Positions 9,868-17,700 of a DNA stretch of 27,240 nt are shown piece after piece (position 1 is the stretch's first letter; every line of letters starts with the position of its first letter). The stretch covers positions 1 through 27,240 of the forward strand of contig CAWUIM010000043.1 in NCBI GenBank assembly GCA_963922595.1, given 5' to 3'. The notes under the pieces were generated by a model. The model did no database searches, was not told the origin of the DNA, and saw only the letters and a program-made list of their open reading frames with translations. A program made the translations under genes and the position numbers. Source of the stretch: JAJFFW01 sp963922595. GTDB taxonomy: Bacteria; Pseudomonadota; Alphaproteobacteria; Caulobacterales; Parvularculaceae.

Positions 9868-10568
9868 GTCGCGTGGCGCGGGGCGGCGATGTCGCCCGCG
9901 GCGAGTATTTGGGGCCGCCGGCGTTTCATGGCGACGGCCACCCCAAAAAAGGAAATGATAAAAAGCGCCCAGGCTTCCGGTTCCGGATTGTTAGCCACAA
10001 GCGAAAAACCGGCGCTTGGGGCACCGAGCGCCGTGACGCCGTTCGTTCCCACAAGATTGACGCTCGTAAGACCGGTGACGCCGCTGATGCTGAACTGGAA
10101 TCCAACATCGAGCGGATTGAGCCCGCTGATCACGCCGCCGTCCGTGCCGCGCGCGTTGAAGGTGAAGTTAAACACCGCAACACCGGGCGACGTAATCTGC
10201 AACTCGCCATTGTCATCGGAACGCGTCACCGTCGCTGTCGGCGTCAAATTCGTAAATGACCCGCTGAGCGACCCTGCGGTGCCATCATTAAATCGGTCAG
10301 CCAATAAAAGCACCGAAAGCGTGTCGTTTCGGGTGTCGCGATGGAAGAACAGGTTTATGCCGTTGGCCGGTACAAACGTCGTCGATCGGCGTACGGAGTT
10401 ATAAAATTGCCGCCCCGTCTGCGCTGTCTCAAAAACGTCGACCGTGCCGCCGCCAGAGCCGGTGAAGATAAACGTCTCCGCCTGCGCGCCGGGTGCAGCG
10501 CCAAAAAACACTGCAGCCGCCACGGCCGATACGATCCGCAATCGCAGATGAGACACGTTAAAAATCAT
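9864..10568 (-). CDS. PEPxxWA-CTERM sorting-domain surface protein
   Basis: A 234-residue exported protein with a signal peptide ending AQA before ETF (about residue 30) and a beta-rich Ser/Thr/Asn/Gly body. Near the C-terminus a sorting signal begins at residue 195: PEPEAWA, a hydrophobic helix LFIISFFGVAVAM and an arginine cluster KRRR. Proteins with this tripartite tail are processed by exosortases and linked to extracellular polysaccharide production, mainly in sphingomonads and relatives. No exosortase gene is in the window. Unusually, 16 further residues (PQILAAGDIAAPRHAT) follow the arginines; known signals usually end within a few residues. The stop overlaps that of the convergent membrane protein gene. 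Confidence 0.85.
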   Translation of the reverse strand: MIFNVSHLRLRIVSAVAAAVFFGAAPGAQAETFIFTGSGGGTVDVFETAQTGRQFYNSVRRSTTFVPANGINLFFHRDTRNDTLSVLLLADRFNDGTAGSLSGSFTNLTPTATVTRSDDNGELQITSPGVAVFNFTFNARGTDGGVISGLNPLDVGFQFSISGVTGLTSVNLVGTNGVTALGAPSAGFSLVANNPEPEAWALFIISFFGVAVAMKRRRPQILAAGDIAAPRHAT

Positions 10569-10723
10569 GGTTGCAAATTGGGTGGATAAGATGATTGGGA
10601 CGTTAAAAAACAGGGTTAACAGGTCTTAATTTGCGCCGATTTGAGCGGGGTTCCGGCGCGACCGATCCTTGCCGGATGGTCAAAATTTTCTTAAGACGCG
10701 CTCAATCATAAAAGGACATCCTC

Positions 10724-11134
10724 ATGGCCATCGCATTACTTTCTGTCGGGCTCCTCGGCCTTTTGGTTTTTCTGCTTGGGTTAAATGTTTCACGCGAGCG
10801 CCGATCCGTTATCCTGACCCAGCACGAGGCCGAAGCCGATCCGGCCAGCGGCTTGCGCAAGGCGATCCGCGCCCATGGCAATTGTATTGAATATGTGCCG
10901 ATGTTGAGCCTGATGATTCTGGCGCTTGGTTTGCGCTCGCCGATCCTGCCCATCTGGACAAGCATCCTGATTATCGCCGCCGTCGCCGCGCGTTATATTC
11001 ATGCGGTGAGCATTATCACCAGTGAGAGCATCTATCAGCCGACGGCGTTGAAGTTCGTCGGCGCTGCAGGGACCTATCTTGCCGGTTCGGTGCTTGCGAT
11101 CATCCTGATCGTCCAGGCGTTGTCGTTATTCTGA
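10724..11134 (+). CDS. MAPEG family membrane protein
   Basis: A 136-residue protein with four hydrophobic segments (about 3-22, 60-80, 83-100 and 112-134). The MAPEG hallmark is present between helices 1 and 2: LRKAIRAHGNCIEYVPM, preceded by ERRSVILTQHEAEADP. Eukaryotic members conjugate glutathione or make leukotrienes; small bacterial members such as YecN are mostly uncharacterised, with glutathione transferase or peroxidase activity known for some. An AAGGA stands about 9 bases before the ATG. The next gene starts 30 bases downstream on the same strand and may be cotranscribed. The 155 bases before it, divergent from the PEPxxWA gene, presumably hold both promoters but none could be defined. 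Confidence 0.85.
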   Translation: MAIALLSVGLLGLLVFLLGLNVSRERRSVILTQHEAEADPASGLRKAIRAHGNCIEYVPMLSLMILALGLRSPILPIWTSILIIAAVAARYIHAVSIITSESIYQPTALKFVGAAGTYLAGSVLAIILIVQALSLF

Positions 11135-11164
11135 CGCGCGCCATATGCGGCGAGGAGGGGCGGC

Positions 11165-11614
11165 GTGCAAGAATTCTCACCAATTCATTGCGGTGACGAC
11201 GTCAGCGACGAGGCGGTCCGCCGGATCTATCGCGGGCTGCTGGAAAAAGACCTTCCGAAGGTTGAGTGGACTCACGGCGCTCACCTTTGCGCAGGAACAA
11301 TGATGGTGCGCACGCTCGGTCTTCAGGGCGCAGAGGCGACGATGCCCGGCGCCATCCGTGCTTATAATGAGGCTGTCGGCGGCGTGAATTCGGATAGCGA
11401 AGGTTATCACCACACAATCACGCTCTTTTATCTGCGGGTGCTGAACAAATTCCTCGAAGGACGTTTGGCTTCACCAGCGGGCGCGCTCGCTTCGGAAGTT
11501 TTGCAAGCGCCGATCGCAGCGCGCGATTATCCTCTGAGTTTTTATACCCGCGATCGCTTGTTCTCGGTTGAGGCGCGTAAAGCATGGGCGCCGCCGGACT
11601 TGCAGGAAATTTAA
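11165..11614 (+). CDS. Conserved hypothetical protein
   Basis: A 149-residue soluble protein without signal peptide or membrane segments. The start is GTG at 11165, strongly supported by AGGAGG (11153-11158) six bases upstream. Features shared with an uncharacterised bacterial group are WTHGAHLCAG (two His), a MPGAIRAYNEAVGGVNSDSE stretch then GYHHTITLFYLR, and FYTRDRLFSVEARKAW near the end. The conserved His and Tyr residues suggest a ligand or metal site, but no activity is known to me. It follows the MAPEG gene closely. Its stop codon lies against an A-tract that is the T-run of a minus-strand terminator. Confidence 0.75.
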   Translation: MQEFSPIHCGDDVSDEAVRRIYRGLLEKDLPKVEWTHGAHLCAGTMMVRTLGLQGAEATMPGAIRAYNEAVGGVNSDSEGYHHTITLFYLRVLNKFLEGRLASPAGALASEVLQAPIAARDYPLSFYTRDRLFSVEARKAWAPPDLQEI

Positions 11615-11644
11615 AAAAAAGCCGCTCGCGTCCCCTGCGAGCGG
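11613..11644 (-). terminator. Strong intrinsic terminator for minus-strand transcription
   Basis: CCGCTCGC (11622-11629) and GCGAGCGG (11637-11644) form a perfect 8-bp stem with a 7-base loop. On the minus strand the stem is followed by one C and eight uninterrupted T residues (complement of 11613-11620). On the plus strand no T-run follows (GTTAAGG), so it is directional. No minus-strand protein gene lies to its right before 12036, which implies a noncoding transcript. Confidence 0.8.
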
Positions 11645-11785
11645 GTTAAGGAAACTAGGCCCCCCAAGGCCGCAATCGCCCCTCTGATTTGCTCCGGCGT
11701 CTTTAGCGTCGTCGCTTGCGCCGGTTCACCTCGACAGCGTGGCCCACCCGTCACGCCGGAGATTTATTTGAGCCGTCTGGTTTAC
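11621..11785 (-). ncRNA. Candidate small structured RNA ending in an intrinsic terminator
   Basis: Read on the minus strand, the stretch before the terminator is unusually rich in pairing. ACGCCGGA and TCCGGCGT (plus 11753-11760 and 11693-11700) form an 8-bp stem around 52 bases, GCAAATC pairs with GATTGC (11672-11692), GGCC pairs with GGCC (11658-11671), and the terminator hairpin follows. A further CGCCGG at 11719-11724 offers an alternative partner for 11694-11699. Motifs of 4.5S RNA, RNase P RNA and tmRNA were looked for and not found; 6S RNA could be neither shown nor excluded. The 5' end is unknown; about 11785 is a guess. It could instead be a 3' untranslated structure of the upstream plus-strand gene. 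Confidence 0.4.
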
Positions 11786-11821
11786 GTGGAAATAGAGTGG
11801 AAATCCTAAGGAAGACTGGAA
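11786..11821. repeat. Helically phased GGAA repeats
   Basis: GTGGAAAT occurs twice (11786-11793 and 11797-11804), and the core GGAA recurs at 11788, 11799, 11810 and 11818, the first three exactly 11 bases apart. Phasing with one helical turn is compatible with a protein-binding site. It lies just upstream of the candidate minus-strand RNA, where its promoter would be expected. It may also be chance. Confidence 0.3.
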
Positions 11822-12035
11822 CTCTCAACGCATATTCTTACCGACTTCTTGAGATCAAAAATATCGTGCAGACCGAGTGACCGTCAATGCGTGGATGCGC
11901 TTTGTGAGTGTGAAGCGCAATATTTGGACCGTATTTTCGATCCTGTGGTGCTCAATCACCACACACGCCGCGATGATCTTGGCGACGCCCCCATAATTTT
12001 CACCAGAATCAATCGGCTTGTGCTAACGCGGTGGC
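11822..12035. other. Gene-free stretch with one hairpin
   Basis: Together with 11615-11821 this forms a gap of about 420 bases without a convincing protein gene. The only further structure is TGTGGTG/CACCACA (11944-11963) with a CTCAAT loop and no T-run on either side. A TTG-started frame (11849-12133) runs into the next gene and is not convincing. The promoter and leader of the oxidoreductase gene at 12036 should lie here, but no hexamers are clear. Confidence 0.5.
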
Positions 12036-13253
12036 ATGGCGAAGAACAAGAAATTCGACGTGATCGTCTGGGGCGCATCCGGATTCACAGGGCGGCTGGT
12101 CGCAGAATATCTCAATCAGCGTTACGGCGCTGACGGCGGTCTTTCCTGGGCTATGGCCGGACGCTCGGCGGAAAAGCTCAAACAAGTCGCCGAAGAAATC
12201 GGCGCCGGTTCCCAGCCCATTATACTTGCTGACGCGGCTGACCCTAGTTCGCTCGGCGATATGGTTGAACAGACACGCGTCGTCTGTACGACGGTTGGGC
12301 CTTACCAGAAATACGGAACGGCGCTTGTGGCGGCCTGTGTTGAGGCTGGAACCGACTATGTCGATCTTTCGGGCGAGCCGGCGTGGATGCGGAAAATGAT
12401 CGATCGCTACGGCGGCCGCGCCAAAGAAACCGGCGCGCGAATTGTGCATTCCTGTGGATTTGATTCGATCCCCTTCGATCTTGGCGTATTCTTTCTTCAG
12501 AACGAAGCGCAGCGGGAATTCGGCGCGCCGTGTACGGAAGTTAAAGCGCGCGTCAAATCGATGAAGGGTAATGTTTCCGGCGGCACTGTCGCGAGCCTTT
12601 CAGCGACGATTGATGCAGGCAAGAAAGACAAATTCGTACGCACGGTGATGGCTGACCCTTACGCATTGGCCCCTGACGATACGGCGGAGCGGCCGCGTCA
12701 ACCGACCGGGCGCCGATCGTATTTTGATAAGGACGCAAATTCCTGGGTGGCGCCGTTCGTGATGGCCGATATCAATCTGCGCAATATTCACCGGTCGAAC
12801 AAGCTGCTCGGATACGCCTATGGTCCCGCATTCCTTTATAGCGAAATGATGATGGCGCCGAACGCGGTCGCGGCGAACGCCATCGCGGGCGGCCTCGCGG
12901 CGTTTATGGGCGCGCTCATGATCCCGCCGTCGCGGTTCGCGCTTGAGAAATTTGTACTGCCGTCCCCGGGCGAAGGGCCGAACAAGCGCCAGCGTGAGGA
13001 AGGGTATTTCGACGTACGGTTTTTCGGCCGCACGCAAAGCGGCGACACCGTCGGCGCTAAAGTAACCGGCGACCGTGATCCGGGATACGGGTCGACCTCG
13101 AAGATGATCGCCGAGGCTGCCGCGTGTCTTGCTCTGGATGCGGACAAGGGAAAGCCAGGCGGTGGTTTCTGGACGCCCGCGTCTGCGATGGGGACAGTGC
13201 TGATCGAGCGGCTGCAGGAAAATGCGGGATTAACATTCGAGCGGCTGGCATGA
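12036..13253 (+). CDS. Saccharopine dehydrogenase-like NAD(P)-binding oxidoreductase
   Basis: A 405-residue protein with an N-terminal Rossmann nucleotide-binding motif VWGASGFTGRLVAEYL (residues 11-26), AMAGRSAEKL for the second strand, CTTVGPYQKYG and DYVDLSGEPAWM, then CGFDSIPFDLG. This is the pattern of the saccharopine dehydrogenase-like/trans-acting enoyl reductase family (the mycobacterial Rv2449c-type proteins), not of true lysine-pathway saccharopine dehydrogenase. A hydrophobic stretch around 275-300 (NAVAANAIAGGLAAFMGAL) may associate with membrane. The substrate is unknown; a lipid or enoyl thioester is plausible from the family. Only a weak ribosome site precedes the ATG. The next gene starts 37 bases downstream. 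Confidence 0.85.
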   Translation: MAKNKKFDVIVWGASGFTGRLVAEYLNQRYGADGGLSWAMAGRSAEKLKQVAEEIGAGSQPIILADAADPSSLGDMVEQTRVVCTTVGPYQKYGTALVAACVEAGTDYVDLSGEPAWMRKMIDRYGGRAKETGARIVHSCGFDSIPFDLGVFFLQNEAQREFGAPCTEVKARVKSMKGNVSGGTVASLSATIDAGKKDKFVRTVMADPYALAPDDTAERPRQPTGRRSYFDKDANSWVAPFVMADINLRNIHRSNKLLGYAYGPAFLYSEMMMAPNAVAANAIAGGLAAFMGALMIPPSRFALEKFVLPSPGEGPNKRQREEGYFDVRFFGRTQSGDTVGAKVTGDRDPGYGSTSKMIAEAAACLALDADKGKPGGGFWTPASAMGTVLIERLQENAGLTFERLA

Positions 13254-13290
13254 TGGTCGGCGAAGAAATGGAAAGTAAGGATAGTACACG

Positions 13291-15234
13291 ATGCGGATTA
13301 TAGTTGCGCTTATAGCGTTGATTGCTGCTGCGGCTGTTGGCTTTTGGGGATACACGCAGTTTGTAAAAGGCGATGATCGGAAGGCGGCGTCGGCGTTTGC
13401 AGACCAGGCTGATCAGATCGCTGCGCTGAAAGCGCTCGGCGAGACGACGCCGACATCGCCCGTGGCCGATGAGGCGACGTATCAAGCATTCGCGCAGGCG
13501 GTAAGTAAATTCGCGACCGTCGCTTATGGCGGATTTGAGCAAGATGACGCCGGCCTATTCGCAAAAGACGTCACGGTCACATTATTGACGGATGACGAAA
13601 TTGGCGCACGCATCGGAAAACTCCAGATATGGGGCGCTGATGAGGCGGCGTTCGCCGCTATCAAGGCCGGCGATTTCGACTCTGGCGTTCGCGTGGCCGA
13701 CCGTATCGAGATGAACGACATATCTTATTTCGGAATACGCGAAGCAACTGATCGAATTACTAAATCCTATCTGGGCGCAATCGAAGACATCGCAAGTGAT
13801 GCGGTCGGCGAGGGTGCTGACGCAGCGATCGCTGACGCGTTCGAGTATGATATCGAAGAATATGAAATGAGCATCAAGCGAACATTCGTTGACGGACTAA
13901 CGCTTCATCCATTGCCCATCATTCTGACGCTTGAAGAAGGCGATCAAGAAAAATCGGTGATGGCCTACGTTCAGGAATGGGCTCACCTTGCCCGCGCCGT
14001 CAGCTTTGATGCGACCGCGTCTTACGGCATGTCGGCTAAAGCGCAATACGAAATGCAGGGTCAAAAGACATCTATTGTTTTCGGGGCGCCGTTCTCGGCG
14101 ACAAAAGGTGTGCGACGCGGCGACATCGATTTCACGGTCACGTCTGATCTGATTTTGGACATGAATATTGAAGTGCCCGCGTCTGAGTTGGTTACCGAAG
14201 ATGGAATCGCCGTTGCTGATCCGGAAGGAGCGCCATTTGAAACAGCGTTCGTCGGCGGGGTCGAGACCTATAGTCTTGAGGATATCCGTCTATCTAAGGT
14301 GCTTGAGTATCTCGCGAATGGCGAAATGCCGCCGACAACAGATACGGATTTGCTCAGTCTTGGTGTGTGGCGGGTTCTTGGCGAGTATTACGGATTTGGT
14401 GATGAACCGTTCTACCGCGTGGAAGAATCGATCATCGATTTTTCCAATTTCCACTGGCTTGCCCCGACAAATATCCGGGCAAAGAGTAACGGCATCACTT
14501 ATGACATTGAGGGCGTTCTGAAATGGGCCGAGAGCCTGGCCGCGATCACGCCGGAGGCCGACGCCGTAGAGGCGCAACAAACCATGCAAGACGCAGCGAA
14601 CCTCTTGAACGAACAAGGCTTCTCTAGGCTCCGCTTCGATTCTGATTTTAGCGGCGTCTGGGATCCGGAGACCGGCGATACTGCGCTTGACTATTATTTG
14701 GACTTTAAGGACTTCAGTCGAATGTCAGTGAAGGCCGCTGGAGCGCTTGGCGATTTTCAGGCCTTCGCGTCGCTGATCCCTGAGGGGGAGGCGCCGTTCG
14801 ATGAAGCCGCTGCTTTAGAGATCTTCGAGCAATCAAAATTTTCCGGTTTTGACTTCGTGATCACGGATGATGGCGGCATTGATCGGAGTTTCGCGCTCGC
14901 AGTGGCGTTCGCTGACCTCGCGCCCGAAGGCGATCCGTCAATGCAGCTTTTAAAGGGGGCGAATGTGGGCGATCTGAAGGTCTCAAGCGCGGCGATGATC
15001 CGGATCAGTTCGGGGCAGGCGGCGCAGGCGTTCCCGCCAGCGGGTCCCTATTTGCAATCGCTTGCCGACTTTATCCAGAAAGGCGGCGCATTTCGTGTAT
15101 CTGCAAACCCGGCTACGCCGGTATCCCTCGCCGACATCGAAGCCGCGACCGCAGAAGATCCGACGAAAATCGTCGACCTTCTGGGCCTCAAGATTGAGCA
15201 AACATCGTCAAAGGAAATTGAACGCGCAAATTAA
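13291..15234 (+). CDS. Large membrane-anchored periplasmic protein of unknown function
   Basis: A 647-residue protein with one N-terminal hydrophobic segment (IIVALIALIAAAAVGFWGY, residues 3-21), read as a signal anchor, followed by a long acidic extracytoplasmic region. There are no cysteines to suggest a lipoprotein and no catalytic motif that I recognise. Long stretches look like alternating beta strands (SFDATASYGMSAKAQYEM, SRLRFDSDFSGVW, DTALDYYLDFKDFSRM), the style of AsmA/DUF945-type periplasmic proteins. The single anchor plus repeated strand pattern would fit such a lipid-transfer or envelope role, but this is inference. An AAGGA lies about 10 bases before the ATG. The 183 bases after it hold only a weak CCCG/CGGG hairpin. 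Confidence 0.75.
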   Translation: MRIIVALIALIAAAAVGFWGYTQFVKGDDRKAASAFADQADQIAALKALGETTPTSPVADEATYQAFAQAVSKFATVAYGGFEQDDAGLFAKDVTVTLLTDDEIGARIGKLQIWGADEAAFAAIKAGDFDSGVRVADRIEMNDISYFGIREATDRITKSYLGAIEDIASDAVGEGADAAIADAFEYDIEEYEMSIKRTFVDGLTLHPLPIILTLEEGDQEKSVMAYVQEWAHLARAVSFDATASYGMSAKAQYEMQGQKTSIVFGAPFSATKGVRRGDIDFTVTSDLILDMNIEVPASELVTEDGIAVADPEGAPFETAFVGGVETYSLEDIRLSKVLEYLANGEMPPTTDTDLLSLGVWRVLGEYYGFGDEPFYRVEESIIDFSNFHWLAPTNIRAKSNGITYDIEGVLKWAESLAAITPEADAVEAQQTMQDAANLLNEQGFSRLRFDSDFSGVWDPETGDTALDYYLDFKDFSRMSVKAAGALGDFQAFASLIPEGEAPFDEAAALEIFEQSKFSGFDFVITDDGGIDRSFALAVAFADLAPEGDPSMQLLKGANVGDLKVSSAAMIRISSGQAAQAFPPAGPYLQSLADFIQKGGAFRVSANPATPVSLADIEAATAEDPTKIVDLLGLKIEQTSSKEIERAN

Positions 15235-15417
15235 TCCCTGCTTTGTGCGCCAAGAGCCGGATTGAGCCCGCCAAACGGGTTTGACCTGGTTTTCTTCCAT
15301 CCGTATGGGAATGCTTCACGCCGGCATCTGGGGATCCGCCGATTCATAACCGCTGGTTGCTGAGTGGCGTCCGGCGGTATCGACCTTCCTTGTTGACGCC
15401 TTCGAACGGAATGCGGC

Positions 15418-17130
15418 ATGGTTTGCGTCATGTTCTCAAATCGATTTTCCCGACTCCTGCTGATTGTTTTGATTTCGGTGACCTGCGCCGTCCATAAGGT
15501 CGCCGCCGCGCCTGAGGCCATCGGGGCGCAGGCTCAACTCGAAGCGATCGCGGCTGATGAGAACAATCCGCTGGCTGGTGTCAGTTTGGCGGTGATGGTC
15601 GATAATGAGTTTATCTTTCAGGGCGCCGCTGGGTGCGCGCAATTTCACGAACGCGACGGGCAGCCTTGCAGGCGGGCGATGAAGCCGCAGACAAAGGCGC
15701 GCTTCGCGTCGGTTTCGAAAATGGCGGCGGCGTTCGCCGCTTTGAAGCTCGCCGACGAAGGATTGCTTGATCTTGATAAAGATGTTTCAGAATATCTCGG
15801 ATGGCCGTTACGCAATCCGGCGTTTCCCAATGAGGCGATTACAGCGCGTCACTTAATGGCGCATCTTTCCGGCATTCGCGACCCGGACGTATACTGGATA
15901 TCGGCTCCAGAAGGCATGGAAGAATTTTTATCCGGCCGAACTGACTTTTTTGACAGTGAAAACGGGACAGGCGGCTTCTTTACATACGCTAACCTGAATT
16001 ATGGTCTGCTCGGCGCTGTGATGGAAAATGCCGCCGGTGAGCGTTTTGATGGAATAGTCCGCACACGGCTTTTGGCGCCAGGTAATATTGATGCGGGCTT
16101 CAACTGGTCTGGCGTATCCAGAAAGGGCCGCCGCCTTGGTGCTACGCTCTACCGGCAGGAGAAGGGCGCATGGGCGGCGCAAACGGACGGCGGCGCGATC
16201 TTGAAGGCAAAGGGCCCCTACTTTCTTTCCGCAGATGGATTAAAGCCCAAAAAATACCTCGCCTCGTACCGACCCGGCCATAACGCTACCTTGTTTTCGC
16301 CGCAGGGCGGCTTAAGGGCGAGCGCAGGCGATCTTGTGCGGCTCATGCGCAGCGCGGACGCGTGGGGCCTGTTGGAGCGCGCCGCCGAACCGCTCTGGAA
16401 CTATGACGCTTCAACAGAAAATGGCGATACCGACGGGGGTTTTTTCAACCGCTACGGTTTAGGCGTTCACACCCTCCAAGGGGACGAAACGGCTTTTCCA
16501 ACGCGTACATTTGTCGGTCACGCGGGTGAGGCTTATGGCCTTTATAGCGGCGCCTGGAAAGTGACGGCGCCCGGCGAGGAGGACATATTTTTCGCTTTCG
16601 CCGTCACCGGAACAACGACACCGCCCGCGGTTGGCGCCCATTCCGGCTTCAATGCGGTAGAGGAAAAAGTAGCGGCGCTGGCTATGGACATCGCTGCAAA
16701 AGCCGCCTCGGGTGAGCGCCGCGACGATGAGCATCCTGAGCCGCGCCCTTACGATGCTGACCGCAATGCGATGCAGGATGTCGATGCAGCCCTGCTTGCG
16801 GCCACCGCAAATGGCAAGCGTGTTATCGTCGTTCTTGGGGCGAATTGGTGCCATGACAGCCGCGGCCTGGCGGCGAAATTCCAACAGGACGAACTCCAAG
16901 CGGTCGTTCAGGAAAACTATGAGCTTGTTTATGTGGACGTGGGGCGGCGCGATCGTAACCTTGATGTGGGCGCAAGGTTCGGTGTGCCCGAATTGTTCGG
17001 CACCCCAACAGTCTTGGTGCTCTCCGCGAACGGTGACGTCCTGAACGCGGACACTGTCCATGATTGGCGTACAGCCTACTCAAAACCCTACACCGACGTT
17101 CTCCGGTATTTTGAGACTTTTGCGCCGTAA
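15418..17130 (+). CDS. Beta-lactamase-fold serine hydrolase fused to a thioredoxin-like domain
   Basis: A 570-residue exported protein with a signal peptide about residues 1-31 (LLLIVLISVTCAVHKVAAA). The first domain (about 35-425) is a class C beta-lactamase/esterase-like fold with the SxxK nucleophile motif SVSK (S98, K101), the YxN equivalent YAN (Y190, N192) and HAG (H368-G370) in place of KTG. The last 125 residues form a thioredoxin-like domain: KRVIVVLGANWCHDS (C478, S481), then YELVYVDVGRRD and the cis-Pro loop GTPTVLVLSANGD (P530). The active-site pair is CxxS-like, with only one Cys, so ordinary disulfide exchange is unlikely. Hydrolases of this family cut peptides or esters in the envelope; the fusion is unusual and the substrate unknown. 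An internal ATG at 15430 is an alternative start. Confidence 0.85.
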   Translation: MVCVMFSNRFSRLLLIVLISVTCAVHKVAAAPEAIGAQAQLEAIAADENNPLAGVSLAVMVDNEFIFQGAAGCAQFHERDGQPCRRAMKPQTKARFASVSKMAAAFAALKLADEGLLDLDKDVSEYLGWPLRNPAFPNEAITARHLMAHLSGIRDPDVYWISAPEGMEEFLSGRTDFFDSENGTGGFFTYANLNYGLLGAVMENAAGERFDGIVRTRLLAPGNIDAGFNWSGVSRKGRRLGATLYRQEKGAWAAQTDGGAILKAKGPYFLSADGLKPKKYLASYRPGHNATLFSPQGGLRASAGDLVRLMRSADAWGLLERAAEPLWNYDASTENGDTDGGFFNRYGLGVHTLQGDETAFPTRTFVGHAGEAYGLYSGAWKVTAPGEEDIFFAFAVTGTTTPPAVGAHSGFNAVEEKVAALAMDIAAKAASGERRDDEHPEPRPYDADRNAMQDVDAALLAATANGKRVIVVLGANWCHDSRGLAAKFQQDELQAVVQENYELVYVDVGRRDRNLDVGARFGVPELFGTPTVLVLSANGDVLNADTVHDWRTAYSKPYTDVLRYFETFAP

Positions 17131-17205
17131 ACGGCTTCACGCAAAAGCTGTAATGCCTGAACTCTTCGTAAGACTAGCCCTTCCTACCGGTTTGTAACGC
17201 ACGCT

Positions 17206-17225
17206 GCGCGCGCGGCGCGCTTATT
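17206..17225 (+). terminator. Possible weak terminator downstream of the hydrolase gene
   Basis: GCGCGC (17206-17211) pairs with GCGCGC (17215-17220) across a three-base loop and is followed by TTATTGT. The T-tract is short and interrupted, so function is uncertain. It lies 75 bases after the hydrolase stop and before the lipoprotein gene. Confidence 0.35.
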
Positions 17226-17287
17226 GTCCCGCTTTGGGTCAGGCGCATGCTGACGGCCCGCTTATGTTTCGAGAAGGAGATGATCCA

Positions 17288-17656
17288 ATGGATCGCAAAA
17301 CACTTACACTTACCGCTGCAGTATTCGCCATGTCCGGTCTTTCAGCTTGCGCTCATGACGACGCAGCTGTCGCCGCGGCGGTTTCGCCGGAACCGGTCGT
17401 CGAAGCGGCGGCTGCGGACGTTGTGGAGCCCGCCGACGACGCCGTTGTTGAGGCGACCGACGAAAGCGCGCCCGTTGAAGCGCTTGAAGTCGCTGAAGCG
17501 GAAGGTGAGGCTGTAGACGCGATGGAAGAAGCGGCTGGCGAGACCGTTGACGGCATGCAAGACGCATCCGAGACAGTTGAAGAAACTGTTGATGAGCTTT
17601 CAGAAGCCACTGAGGCGGTGGAAGAGGCTGCAGAAGACATCCAGGAAGAAATCTAG
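17288..17656 (+). CDS. Very acidic, Ala/Glu/Val-rich lipoprotein
   Basis: A 122-residue product with a lipoprotein signal: hydrophobic LTLTAAVFAMSG followed by the lipobox LSAC with the lipidated Cys at residue 21. The residue after Cys is Ala, so sorting to the outer membrane is expected if the usual Asp rule applies. The rest is almost entirely Ala, Val, Glu and Asp with Ser/Thr, and from about 85 on has a regular ETVDGMQDASETVEETVDEL pattern that suggests an amphipathic helix or coiled coil. AAGGAG (17274-17279) stands 8 bases before ATG 17288, so this start is preferred over an upstream in-frame one. The gene ends before a strong terminator and is probably monocistronic. Function unknown; a periplasmic tether or spacer is one guess. 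Confidence 0.8.
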   Translation: MDRKTLTLTAAVFAMSGLSACAHDDAAVAAAVSPEPVVEAAAADVVEPADDAVVEATDESAPVEALEVAEAEGEAVDAMEEAAGETVDGMQDASETVEETVDELSEATEAVEEAAEDIQEEI

Positions 17657-17700
17657 ACCTTCCCCGGCGACTGAAGTCACGCCGAACCAAGATTAAAGCA

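Noticed and set aside
9765..10404. Long plus-strand frames over the PEPxxWA-CTERM gene
   Set aside because: They are antisense to a gene with signal peptide and sorting signal and have arginine/histidine-rich composition typical of shadow frames.
11644..12035. RNase P RNA, tmRNA or SRP RNA in the gap of about 400 bases
   Set aside because: The invariant motifs of each (for example GGAAAGTCCGGGCT, the Ala-tag frame, GGAAGGAAGCAGC) were not found on either strand.
11849..12133. Plus-strand frame of 94 codons in the gap before the oxidoreductase
   Set aside because: It starts at TTG without ribosome site, overlaps the following real gene by about 100 bases and has no recognisable features.
15267..15283. 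CCCG/CGGG hairpin followed by TTT as a terminator of the large periplasmic protein gene
   Set aside because: A stem of only four pairs with three Ts is too weak to claim.
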